From CAYLZO01 sp964387775 (GTDB lineage Bacteria > Chloroflexota > Anaerolineae > JAAYZQ01), in NCBI GenBank assembly GCA_964387775.1, contig CAYLZO010000058.1, forward strand, positions 1 to 23,231: a stretch of DNA of 23,231 nt, given 5' to 3'. The notes below the pieces were generated by a model. It did not search any database. It was not told the DNA's origin and was given only the letters and a program-made list of their open reading frames with translations. Both the position numbers and the translations under genes were made by a program. The number at the start of each line of letters is the position of its first letter. Positions within the stretch are counted from its first letter, which is position 1. This document shows positions 8,901 to 15,591 of the stretch, piece after piece.

Positions 8901-9473
8901 CCGGCGGCCCAGGTAGAGGGTCCCGCCGCTGTCCATGGCCAGGGTTTCGACCAGGGCGCTCAGGGCGCCAGCGTTCATGAGCTGCCACGGGCCGCTGCCC
9001 GCCCACTTGAAGACGCCGATCCCCTCGGTCCCGGCATAGACGGTGTCAAAGGCGTTGGGGTCCACCAGGAGACTGAGAACGTTGAGGTTGGTGAGTCCCG
9101 TGTTCATCACGCTCCAGGTATCGGCCCCGTTGGTGCTCTTGTACACGCCGCCGCCGTAAGAGCCAGCATAGATCGCGCCGCCGGCGACGGGGACGGTGGC
9201 CAGGGCTCGGATGTCTCGGGCGTTGTTGCCGATGGGATTGGGCGCCCCCTTTTTGAGGGTCCAGGTCGCACCGGCGTCTGTGCTCTTGTAGAGCCACCCC
9301 TGGTAGACGCCGGCGTATACGTTTCCGCTATAGTCCAGCGCCAGGGCTTGGATCACGCCGCCGTAGGGTCCGTTGGAGGTGTGTTGCCAACCACCGGCCC
9401 AGACGAGGGGGGTGGCGCTGGCCAGGACGACGACGATCAGCATCGAGACGACTGCAAGTACTTTTTTTCTCAT
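5940..9473 (-). CDS. large secreted protein: beta-propeller repeats, three DUF11-type domains, CARDB-like domain
   Basis: This 1177-residue protein begins with a signal peptide (MRKKVLAVV, hydrophobic core, then ATPLVWA). Residues about 27-638 are a long run of Asp-box/BNR-type beta-propeller repeats of the form VYAGTxxGVYKSTDGGxxW, resembling the HCF136/Vps10-like sialidase-fold group. Three DUF11-type beta-sandwiches follow (about 640-766, 767-896 and 897-1023), the last two sharing YVPGSIWP-GQGDDS. Residues 1024-1177 are CARDB-like and end in VYLPVIKKNH. Many Chloroflexota exported proteins end in a similar YLP tail (from memory). The start was set at the ATG at 9473 because GAGGAG lies six bases upstream (9480-9485) and the signal peptide begins there. 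Its place inside the Tad gene run suggests an adhesin or pilus-associated surface protein; this is inference. Confidence 0.88.
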   Translation of the reverse strand: MRKKVLAVVSMLIVVVLASATPLVWAGGWQHTSNGPYGGVIQALALDYSGNVYAGVYQGWLYKSTDAGATWTLKKGAPNPIGNNARDIRALATVPVAGGAIYAGSYGGGVYKSTNGADTWSVMNTGLTNLNVLSLLVDPNAFDTVYAGTEGIGVFKWAGSGPWQLMNAGALSALVETLAMDSGGTLYLGRRDDGSDYGVYAWNGSSWQAMNTGLPANTTVKSLLADGTNLWAATPGQGVYYWNGSTWAERNNGLAGDALNVWRVAADGNGDVYAGTRDGLYYWDGGQWQLRDSGLEGNGRKVRDLVSPSGNTLYAGTDGRGVWKSPDGGASWAETNTGLSGYVVRAIGINPQYDWRVYAGTFRGGIFWSADGGGSWSWRSNGLGDVEVEAIAVTSPGGTPVYAGINGQGVYRTDDLGLNWVAKNNGLTGNALKVFALAIKPVENSPVVYAGTTDGLYKTLDSGENWSQACTGLNYPVSALAVDIRPTYTDTIYIGTSSEGVYYSTDGGDQCDPLGSLPDSDSKTILSLAADETGIVRAGTEDGIYKWQDNQWQTNGFQEFPIYALAVNPVSQTVLYAGSESPVGVVVTETGYWEPMNDGLANLNVASLTIDDYYTQTLHAGTIGSSVWDYTFGDPPPLAPELGIDLDDGVSVVETGDVLSYTITYYNAGVVDALDAFITMTLPTHTDYVSSDPQFTEISPGLYRLDLDLLQLETVYEAHFYAKVKDDPPPFLIEAAAGIGDYGGNPPDPFLLNNHDTDKDQVPLIDVSFMLNKQAEPLSGSTVSPTQRITYTLSYENTGTDAATGVVLTDVLPNHVTYVPGSIWPLGQGDDSAAPVLSWNIGSVPAGSGGSAGFVVTVNEDPPHGFRIANTFAIDSQETPAVSSSEVEHFVDNPAPNFSLSKTAAPAHGSSVQPGDRITYTLGYVNESGMKVTGFTLTDTLPAYVTYVPGSIWPAGQGDDSDPTQLRWTVGEVLTDATGTARFVVTVNDVPGSLEIQNQFAASSDQTDLVSSPVVTHTTYREAPDFAISSIEVSPESPSPGQPFDLIVTVENIGSQDATTPTLWVEVYVKPDPWTPPSGPADHYLGICADQSCTPPYRWEYVEGLMSLGSGTSFPLHFTGLELPGPGRHMIYAQADVSFEGDDPVWGPYIEQDESNNMNSILVGPNVVYLPVIKKNH

Positions 9474-9492
9474 TCTCCGCTCCTCAGCAAGT

Positions 9493-9516
9493 CGGGCGAC
9501 CGTTCCGGGTCGCCCG
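9493..9516 (-). promoter_or_regulatory. leader hairpin before the propeller/DUF11 gene
   Basis: A 9-bp perfect GC-rich stem (9493-9501 with 9508-9516) closes on a 6-base loop. It ends only seven bases upstream of the GAGGAG ribosome binding site (9480-9485). A second small stem (CGGCAC/GTGCCG, 9540-9557) lies just upstream. They sit in a 277-base gap in which I see no convincing promoter and no gene. A role in translation or mRNA stability is possible but unproven. Confidence 0.4.
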
Positions 9517-9672
9517 ATGCCAGTTCCAGAAGATTGATTCGGCACTACTCGGTGCCGGCGTTTTGCGCGCTTGAGCTGGCAGGTTTGTCATGGATCGTCA
9601 GTGGAAAGCCAGGGCATTCGAACTCTGAATTCTGTGTTCCAGTATGCGAGCTTGCAAGCCGCATTTTACCTT

Positions 9673-9712
9673 AAAGCGTCCTCGCCGGCAAGTCGCAGGC
9701 CGGCGAGGACGC
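9673..9712 (-). terminator. hairpin terminator after the TadG-like gene
   Basis: A perfect 14-bp GC-rich stem (9676-9689 with 9699-9712) closes on a 9-base loop, 38 bases after the stop of the TadG-like gene. On the minus strand it is followed by TTTAAGG, a short and imperfect U-tract. Partial termination is plausible. That would lower expression of the downstream surface proteins and core tad genes relative to the pseudopilins. Confidence 0.55.
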
Positions 9713-9750
9713 CTTGGATGGCCAGAATGAGTCTGGCTGGCTCTATGAGA

Positions 9751-12174
9751 TTAGCGGACCAACCGGCTGTCCAGGGCTTCTGGGTTCGTATCCACGCCGT
9801 AGGTATAGTTGTCGCAGCTGGCGTAGTAGAGCCAGTTGTTGGGCGCCACCCGCAGCGTAGAGTGCGTGTCGTTCTCCATCACGAAGGACTGGAAGATCTG
9901 GCCGGTGTCCTTGCGCAGGGCCTGGAAGGCGCATTCGCGGTTCCAGATGGTGGCGATGCCAAAGTAGACAAAGTTGTCGGCGATGTCGGGCGAGATGTGG
10001 ATGGCCCGGCGCTCGATCTTTTGTCCCTCGTATTTGCCGCCGGGTCCCGGTGGGCTGGACTGGGTGTTGATGTCGTAGCCCAGCCAGGTGCCCCACATGT
10101 AGGCAGCGCTGTTCCCGTCGTCGCGGACCTTGAACGCGCCGCCGTACTCGGTCTGGAAGTAGACGTAGAGGTTGCCGTCCTCCTCGGCCACGCGGGGCGT
10201 CCCCGAGATGCGCGACTGGGGATTGCCGCTCACGCCGTCGGGCGCCGTCAGGCTGCTGGGCGGACGATAGTCCCAGCGCAAGCTGGGCGAGCCGCCGGTG
10301 ATGTCCAGCGAGTAGAGGTATTTGTCGTGGGCGCCGATGTAGAGGGTCGTGGGATTGTCCTCGGGCCACAACTGGGGCGATGAGTCGAACCCATCGCCAT
10401 TGCGCGGCGGCTGCCAGGTCCATTTCTCCGTGCCGTCGGGATAGATGGCGTGGATGACGCCCTTGCTGGTCGTGGGCGAGCCGGTGCCACTGCCGTCCTT
10501 TGTCTTGGAGGTGCCGATGTAGATGGTGCCGTCCACCGGGTTGACGATGGGGCTCGACACGGTGCCGCCCGTCATGTGGAAGCAGGAATCGGAGGGGCCG
10601 CCGGGATCGCAGTCCTCCCAGACGTCCGAGCCGTCGTACACGTCAAAGGCGTAGAGGCGTCCGTCGCGCGAGCCGACGTAGACGACGGTACCGTCGGGCG
10701 AGAAGGTCGGGGCCGAGTCGACGTAGGTGTAGCCCTTGGCCCCCTTGTGATACTTGCGCTGGCCGACGTACCGGGACCAGACCTTTTCACCGGTCTGCGA
10801 ATTGAGGGCGTAGAGGTAGCCCCGGTTGTTGTCGTCGCTCAGGGGATAGGAGGTGAAAAAGATCAGGTCGGTCCCCATGTCCACGACTTCGCCGCCGCCA
10901 CAGTCGGGCTCAAAGGTGACGTCGTAGGTGTTGGTTGCGGCTTTGGCGCGAATGTCCATGTAATAATCCGCCTGGTCGGTGGGGATGATGAAGCGGAAGA
11001 GATCACATTGGCCTTCCTTGATGCCATCAGAGTCCAGCGTCTCGAATTTGATGCTGTAGAAGGGGTTGTTGGTGGGATTCTCGACCTCGTACGACATCAG
11101 GGAGCCGTTGTAAGTCTCGCCATCCGACGGCCAGGAGGGAACCACGCCCGACGGCAGGCCGAAGGCGATGTTGCTCAAGCCATAGTCGCAATCGCTGCAG
11201 ACGCGGATCGAGATCGTGGTCGTACCATCACCATTGTTGACCTTGTTCACGTAGTTGAGGGTCATGCACTCGTCGCTCTCTTCGCACTCCTGGCCCGTTT
11301 TCTGTAGCCGGGCCGTGGCTTTGGGCGAGCTGATGATGGCGTAGCTGCGGTTCTGGTCACCGCCGACCGAAGGCTCGCAGGCACCCTTGGATTGGTAAGG
11401 GAAGCAGAGGGTGCGCTCGCCGTCGCCGCCGGCCAGGACCTTGTACTTCCAATAGGCCCAGGTCGTGCCGGTCGCTTCGTCCCCCCAGGCATCCAGGGTG
11501 TAGATGTAGCCGTCGCGGGACGCGGTATAGATCTTTTCGATGCTGTCCCGGTCGACCCAGTAGTAGGGCGTCGAGTGCACGTCGGCCTGGCTGTAGTACT
11601 TCCACTTGACGTCAAAGACGCCGCGGAAGGCACCAGCCGGCCGCTCTGCCTTGGCCATGGGTGGGCCCAGCAAGCCGCCAAAGATCATTGATACCTCGCG
11701 GCTCGCTTCCACCAGCATGGTCCGCTCTTTGGGCAGGCCCCGCTCGAGCGTCATCGCGTCTTCGTAAAGGACGGTGACGGTGACGCGATCGGTGGCTCCC
11801 GACCCATAGTTGACGTCGAGCGAGTACTTGAGATTGGTCCCGTTGGGATTCCAGGCCGGCGAGTAGCTGTACGGCGGAGCCGGCAGATCGCCGATGTCGG
11901 CCCCGACGTTGCGGGCGTAGGTCTGGAGCGCCCGCTGCACGCCGTTGTCAATCTTGGTTTTCTTGGTGACGTCGTTCTCCGGTCCGTAGGGCAGCAACCG
12001 GGCGCCGGCCAACGTGGCGGCGTCGGTATAGTTCTGCAGCTCCTGGCGGGCCAGGTAGAGCCGCCCCACGTCGATGACGAGCCCCATGAAGCCCATGATG
12101 ATGACGATCATCAGGGCTACCACGACGATGCTCTGTCCTTCCTCACGCTTCAGGGTGTTCTGTATTGCTTTCAT
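9751..12174 (-). CDS. TadG-like pseudopilin fused to a PQQ-type beta-propeller
   Basis: An 807-residue protein. It starts with a Tad/TadG-type leader, KREEGQSIVVVALMIVII, one membrane helix, and VIDVGRLYLARQELQNYTDAATLAGARLL, the hallmark of the TadG N-terminus. The +5 position after the presumed cleavage glycine is Val instead of Glu. After a region to about 195 comes one propeller-like blade (about 200-245: IYTASRDGYIYTLDAW), a Cys-containing insertion (about 255-430), then several PQQ-type blades (about 435-785: GYLYALNSQTGEKVW, VVYVGSRDGRLYAFD, TIYIGTSK). TadG usually carries a von Willebrand A domain here, so a propeller is unusual. The ATG at 12174 is chosen because GGAGGAG lies just upstream; an ATG four codons earlier lacks a binding site. 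It follows the two tadE genes by 50 bases. Confidence 0.87.
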   Translation of the reverse strand: MKAIQNTLKREEGQSIVVVALMIVIIMGFMGLVIDVGRLYLARQELQNYTDAATLAGARLLPYGPENDVTKKTKIDNGVQRALQTYARNVGADIGDLPAPPYSYSPAWNPNGTNLKYSLDVNYGSGATDRVTVTVLYEDAMTLERGLPKERTMLVEASREVSMIFGGLLGPPMAKAERPAGAFRGVFDVKWKYYSQADVHSTPYYWVDRDSIEKIYTASRDGYIYTLDAWGDEATGTTWAYWKYKVLAGGDGERTLCFPYQSKGACEPSVGGDQNRSYAIISSPKATARLQKTGQECEESDECMTLNYVNKVNNGDGTTTISIRVCSDCDYGLSNIAFGLPSGVVPSWPSDGETYNGSLMSYEVENPTNNPFYSIKFETLDSDGIKEGQCDLFRFIIPTDQADYYMDIRAKAATNTYDVTFEPDCGGGEVVDMGTDLIFFTSYPLSDDNNRGYLYALNSQTGEKVWSRYVGQRKYHKGAKGYTYVDSAPTFSPDGTVVYVGSRDGRLYAFDVYDGSDVWEDCDPGGPSDSCFHMTGGTVSSPIVNPVDGTIYIGTSKTKDGSGTGSPTTSKGVIHAIYPDGTEKWTWQPPRNGDGFDSSPQLWPEDNPTTLYIGAHDKYLYSLDITGGSPSLRWDYRPPSSLTAPDGVSGNPQSRISGTPRVAEEDGNLYVYFQTEYGGAFKVRDDGNSAAYMWGTWLGYDINTQSSPPGPGGKYEGQKIERRAIHISPDIADNFVYFGIATIWNRECAFQALRKDTGQIFQSFVMENDTHSTLRVAPNNWLYYASCDNYTYGVDTNPEALDSRLVR

Positions 12175-12224
12175 GTTCTCCTCCATTTTGCGATGTACGG
12201 CGAGTTTTCGTTCGCCTCTTCCAA

Positions 12225-12758
12225 CTATTCAATGTGCATGATGATCCGCGCGGGGAGAACCATCACATCACCGGTGATCCAGTTTAGGATAGGGACAGGG
12301 ACTTCCTGGTTGTAGCGAATCTCGATGCCGATGTAAATGTTGTCGTCGCAACGCTCGCCGTTGGGAAAGTCGCCGGTCACCAGATTCCCATCCGCATCCA
12401 GGACGTCCATGTTCGATTGGATGATGTCTCCACTCTCTGACGCTTCAAAGATGACGATGGCCTCGATGTTCTCTTGGGGCAAGCCTCCCAGGGCGTTGAT
12501 GGCCGTGTCATAGATGGGGCTGTTGTAATGGTCGCTGGCTTGGCGGTTGCAATACTCGGTGTGCATGGCGCGCAGGGTCGCCCGTCGCGCCGTGGCCTTT
12601 GCCGTCGATATGACGCTGATTTGGGTGGTCAGGATCAGGCCAAAGCCGAGGACGGCCATGACCAACAGCGTCAGAAAGGTGAACAGCAAAGCAAACTCGA
12701 CGATTGCTTGCCCTTCTTCCTCATGGGATTGTCTGAGAGTCGCGGGTTTTCTCGTCAT
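12225..12758 (-). CDS. tadE: TadE-like pseudopilin 1
   Basis: A 177-residue TadE-family minor pilin of the Tad system. After a short charged leader, HEEEGQAIVEFALLF gives a prepilin-peptidase site after G16 with Glu at +5 and Phe at +6. One hydrophobic helix (about 18-45) and an extracytoplasmic domain follow. Two features are shared with the neighbouring tadE: a VLDADGNL loop (about residues 118-126), which resembles a DxDGN calcium-binding loop, and a C-terminal ITGDV segment. The ATG at 12758 has GAGGGG seven bases upstream, overlapping the stop of the preceding tadE (10-base gap), so the two are probably translationally coupled. Confidence 0.9.
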   Translation of the reverse strand: MTRKPATLRQSHEEEGQAIVEFALLFTFLTLLVMAVLGFGLILTTQISVISTAKATARRATLRAMHTEYCNRQASDHYNSPIYDTAINALGGLPQENIEAIVIFEASESGDIIQSNMDVLDADGNLVTGDFPNGERCDDNIYIGIEIRYNQEVPVPILNWITGDVMVLPARIIMHIE

Positions 12759-12768
12759 TTTTTGCCCC

Positions 12769-13269
12769 TCATTCGAGCCGAAAGGCTGCCCCCTTGATGA
12801 TTTCCACTTCGTCGCCGGTGATGAGGCTGACGATGGGAACGATGACGGCCTGGGTGTAGCGCACCTGGGCGCCGATCCTGGTATCCATGACCCGGGCCGA
12901 ATTCTTGTAATTCTCCGAGATCAAGTTCCCGTCCGCATCCAGCACGTTCTTCATGGAGCCGATACTGCCGTCGGCCTGGGGCCGGAAAATCGTAATGTCC
13001 ACGATGTTGTCTGCGTTCAAGAGTATTAGGTTGCCGACCAGTTCGTCATAGATTGCTTCGTCGTAAGACTCGTTCGGCGGGTAGAGAGAGTAGTCAATGA
13101 CCGAGCCGGCCCGCGCTGCCGAATTGATGGCCAGGTTCAGGTTCAGGTGGGCATTAAAGATCAGCCCGAAGCCGATGATGCCCATGATGATCATGATTAG
13201 GATGAAAAAGATCAGGGCAAACTCAAGCAGGTTCTGGCCTTCCTGCCGGTCCCTTGGTCCTTCTACCAT
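12769..13269 (-). CDS. tadE: TadE-like pseudopilin 2, first gene of the tad operon
   Basis: A 166-residue TadE-family minor pilin. RQEGQNLLEFALIFF places the cleavage glycine at 11 with Glu at +5 and Phe at +6, followed by one membrane helix (about 15-40). The rest is extracytoplasmic, with NVLDADGNLI and ITGDEVEIIKGAAFRLE near the end, echoing the paralogue downstream. The ATG at 13269 is preferred over a TTG seven codons upstream because GGTGGAG lies eight bases before it. It is the first gene after a strong promoter with two upstream copies of the 18-bp near-palindrome, so it probably heads the run down to tadB. Confidence 0.9.
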   Translation of the reverse strand: MVEGPRDRQEGQNLLEFALIFFILIMIIMGIIGFGLIFNAHLNLNLAINSAARAGSVIDYSLYPPNESYDEAIYDELVGNLILLNADNIVDITIFRPQADGSIGSMKNVLDADGNLISENYKNSARVMDTRIGAQVRYTQAVIVPIVSLITGDEVEIIKGAAFRLE

Positions 13270-13351
13270 CGAGTTCTCTCCACCCTTCAAATTCTGAGTT
13301 CTCTTTTGTCTGTGGCGGTTTCAGCAAAGTACCTTGTCAACGTCTGGGGCC

Positions 13352-13380
13352 ATTATATCACCGCGCCAGTTGATTGACAA
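13352..13380 (-). promoter_or_regulatory. sigma-70 promoter of the tad operon
   Basis: On the minus strand, TTGTCA (13375-13380), a 17-base spacer and a perfect TATAAT (13352-13357). The predicted start is near 13345, giving a leader of about 76 bases before the first tadE. The -35 box overlaps by one base the proximal copy of the 18-bp near-palindrome. Confidence 0.85.
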
Positions 13381-13397
13381 TAGTCATTTAGTACTAT
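13380..13397 (-). promoter_or_regulatory. operator copy, proximal, tad operon
   Basis: ATAGTACTAAATGACTAT on the minus strand. It is an inverted repeat with 5 of 7 arm positions paired. It abuts the -35 box of the tad promoter with the same one-base overlap as the copy before flp, centred about -43 from the predicted start. Confidence 0.7.
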
Positions 13398-13411
13398 CAA
13401 GCAGGGGGTCA

Positions 13412-13429
13412 ATAGTATCTTGGTACTAT
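13412..13429 (-). promoter_or_regulatory. operator copy, distal, tad operon
   Basis: ATAGTACCAAGATACTAT on the minus strand, with 6 of 7 arm positions paired. Its centre is 32 bp upstream of the proximal copy, about three helical turns, so both would face the same side of the DNA. The 95 bases between it and the stop of the parvulin-like gene contain nothing else I can identify. Confidence 0.7.
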
Positions 13430-13524
13430 GGGTTTGCGGACGGTCCCAGGGGCCCAGTCGGCGTGGCTGGGTGCGGTTTCATGGATCTCACGATTGTCGC
13501 TGTCCCGGAAGGGGGTTCTGTTCC

Positions 13525-15576
13525 CTATCGGCTCCCGCTCGATGCCGAGAGATTCCCCTCGTACACGGTAAAGCCGGCTTGGGCCAGCAGTTTCTGGCTC
13601 AGCTCTCGAGCCGCGGCTCGCCCCTTCTCGGCGCCGATCTCGAGAGCCAGATAGTTCTCCGCCTGCCATAGATTCAGGGACTGTTCTTCTTCTCGGTCCC
13701 AAACGTGAACGATGTAGAGGGTGCCATCGAGTTCAAAGGGCTCTGTCAGATCGTCGATCTTTATGTCCAACAGCGCACGATATAGGGGATGGGCGATCAG
13801 TCCCTCGCCGGTGTCGATGACCTCGATCTCGCTTGCCGAAGAAGCGATGATCCAGTCTCCGGGATTCCCCGCTTTCGGGTTTTCGACATAGATGCCGGCG
13901 ACCTCGAGGAACTCTCGCTCGCTCGGGGGGGCGCCAAGCTGTCGCAGCCGCTCGTACGCCTCCCGGGCCTTGGTCCAGGCCCGCTCCGTCTCGGCCCCGC
14001 CGGCCCCGGTTTCCACGGCGATGTAACGGATCTTGAAGCGGGTGGGCATGAGGAATTCCTCGGTGTGCTCGTTGTAGTATTCGAGGATCTCTTCATCCGA
14101 GACGTCCAGTTCGATTTCGTCCTCACTGCCCGTCGCCTGGGTCAGCAGAAGCACGCGCGTGCCGACGTCTCCCTGGCCCTCCGGGGGGGAGCCTTGGCGG
14201 CGGGCGTCTTGGACCACGAGCAGCCATTCGATGGTGCGCTCTGCCAGCGCCTGCAAGCCCTGCGTGGAGTTGTACTCGGTCCGCCAATCGTCCGGCAGGG
14301 CCTTGAATGCTTCGTAAAAAGCCCCGGCCTTGTAAGCGTGGCCGTCGAGCACAAAAGCGGGGCTCTCCCGGCGGGTTTGGAACCAGGTCTCGGCCGCCTC
14401 GGCCCACAGCGCGGCGCGGATCTCGTCCCTCACTCTGTTGAAAGCCGGGGCCGGTTCCTGGTCGATCTCGTTCATGCGCACGACATAGTAGGCGTCGCCG
14501 CCATCAAAGACAGGACTCAGCGCCTGGGGGCTCAGGTCAAAGACGACGCGGTCGAACTCGGTGCCCCGCTTCCCTTCGACGACGACGAGGTCCTGGATCG
14601 GCGTGGCATGCTCGGCGTAGCGCTGGGCGACGGCGGCCCAGTCCTCTCCCTGTTGCAGGTCGGCCCGGGCTGCGTCGGCCGCCTGCCGGGCGGCTTCGCT
14701 GCGACGGAAGCGGAGCCAATCGACCGTCGCCGTCCGGGGCGGGGCCAGGTCTTCCGCGTGTTCCTCGTAATAGTCGCGCAGGGCCGCTTCGTCCGGCTCG
14801 GGCACGGCCAGCACTTCCGGGTGCTCGATGACAGAGGCCCTGGACGCCAGCTCGGCCACGTAAGCTGCGACGTAGGGGGCCTCGCGCTGTTGCCTCAGGA
14901 GATGCGCGATCTCGTCGCGCACCTCGGAGAGGGCCCGCCCGGAAAAATCGTCGGCGTGGGCGTCGAAATAGCCGCGGATGTCGCTCTCAGAGACAGGGAT
15001 GGCGGCGATGACCTGGTCCAGGGCGCTGACCGGGTACCGGCCGGCGGCCACGTCGAATACCATCTGCTGCACGCTCTCCGGCCCCAGCCGGCCCAGCAGC
15101 CAATCCCACAGAAGCTGGTCCACGGCCATCTGTTCCAGGGCAGCCCGGTAGCCGTCCACGGTGGCGGGAAAGGCCGCCCGCTCGTCGGCGGGCAGGTTGG
15201 CCAGGTAGCCGCTCAGGTCCGACCGGGTGATCTGCACACTTTCGGCGCTTCCCTGCGGACGGACGTAGGCCGCCACCACGTCGGGGCTTGGCGCCGTGGG
15301 TGGTGGGCCATCGCGGGTGAGGAGCAGCGCCCCGGCCAGAACTGCGACCAGGACCAGGGCCAGCCCGCCGAGGGCGTACCCACGCCAGGAGCGGCCTGCC
15401 GTCCCTCCGGCGGGGGCCTCTTCCTCACGCTCCTGCCCGGCGTCCGGCTTCTGGGATGGGGTCTCGGCAGGGATCGGGTCGCCTTTCGCAGGAGCCGGTG
15501 ACGTCGCCTCCTCGCGCTGGGAGGGGGCGAGCATGGCCACCTTCAAGTCGTCCAGGACTTCTTTCAGTAGGGACAT
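13525..15576 (-). CDS. membrane-anchored protein with two degenerate PpiC/SurA-like parvulin domains
   Basis: A 683-residue protein. A polar, Pro/Glu-rich cytosolic N-terminus (1-65) leads to one membrane helix (about 67-87), then an extracytoplasmic chaperone-like region. A helical SurA_N-like part (about 140-250) and two parvulin-like domains (about 279-372 and 508-628) are visible, each preceded by a typical (D/E)xxxxxYYxEHxE(D/E) helix (265-276 and 494-507). The second contains GNPGDW, matching the parvulin GGDLGW. The conserved His of the RHIL strand is replaced (VDWLRF, RYIAV), so isomerase activity is doubtful and a holdase role is more likely. It follows the second hflK by 15 bases and ends the operon. 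It may fold or present substrates for an HflKC-type complex; that link is inference. Confidence 0.82.
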   Translation of the reverse strand: MSLLKEVLDDLKVAMLAPSQREEATSPAPAKGDPIPAETPSQKPDAGQEREEEAPAGGTAGRSWRGYALGGLALVLVAVLAGALLLTRDGPPPTAPSPDVVAAYVRPQGSAESVQITRSDLSGYLANLPADERAAFPATVDGYRAALEQMAVDQLLWDWLLGRLGPESVQQMVFDVAAGRYPVSALDQVIAAIPVSESDIRGYFDAHADDFSGRALSEVRDEIAHLLRQQREAPYVAAYVAELASRASVIEHPEVLAVPEPDEAALRDYYEEHAEDLAPPRTATVDWLRFRRSEAARQAADAARADLQQGEDWAAVAQRYAEHATPIQDLVVVEGKRGTEFDRVVFDLSPQALSPVFDGGDAYYVVRMNEIDQEPAPAFNRVRDEIRAALWAEAAETWFQTRRESPAFVLDGHAYKAGAFYEAFKALPDDWRTEYNSTQGLQALAERTIEWLLVVQDARRQGSPPEGQGDVGTRVLLLTQATGSEDEIELDVSDEEILEYYNEHTEEFLMPTRFKIRYIAVETGAGGAETERAWTKAREAYERLRQLGAPPSEREFLEVAGIYVENPKAGNPGDWIIASSASEIEVIDTGEGLIAHPLYRALLDIKIDDLTEPFELDGTLYIVHVWDREEEQSLNLWQAENYLALEIGAEKGRAAARELSQKLLAQAGFTVYEGNLSASSGSR

Positions 15577-15591
15577 TTTGTGCTTTCTACC

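Noticed and set aside
9605..9640. tRNA-like T-arm (a TTCGAA within 9600-9640)
   Set aside because: The flanking bases do not form the 5-bp T stem and no acceptor or anticodon arm can be drawn on either strand.
13421..13524. Possible terminator of the hflK operon between the parvulin-like gene and the tad operator
   Set aside because: Only 5-bp GC pairings without a U-tract were seen, too weak to call.
13789..15501. A 570-codon open frame on the plus strand
   Set aside because: It is fully antisense to the parvulin-like protein, has no recognisable domain, and arises from the high GC content that removes stop codons from the opposite strand. The same applies to 15580-16842 and 16987-18213.
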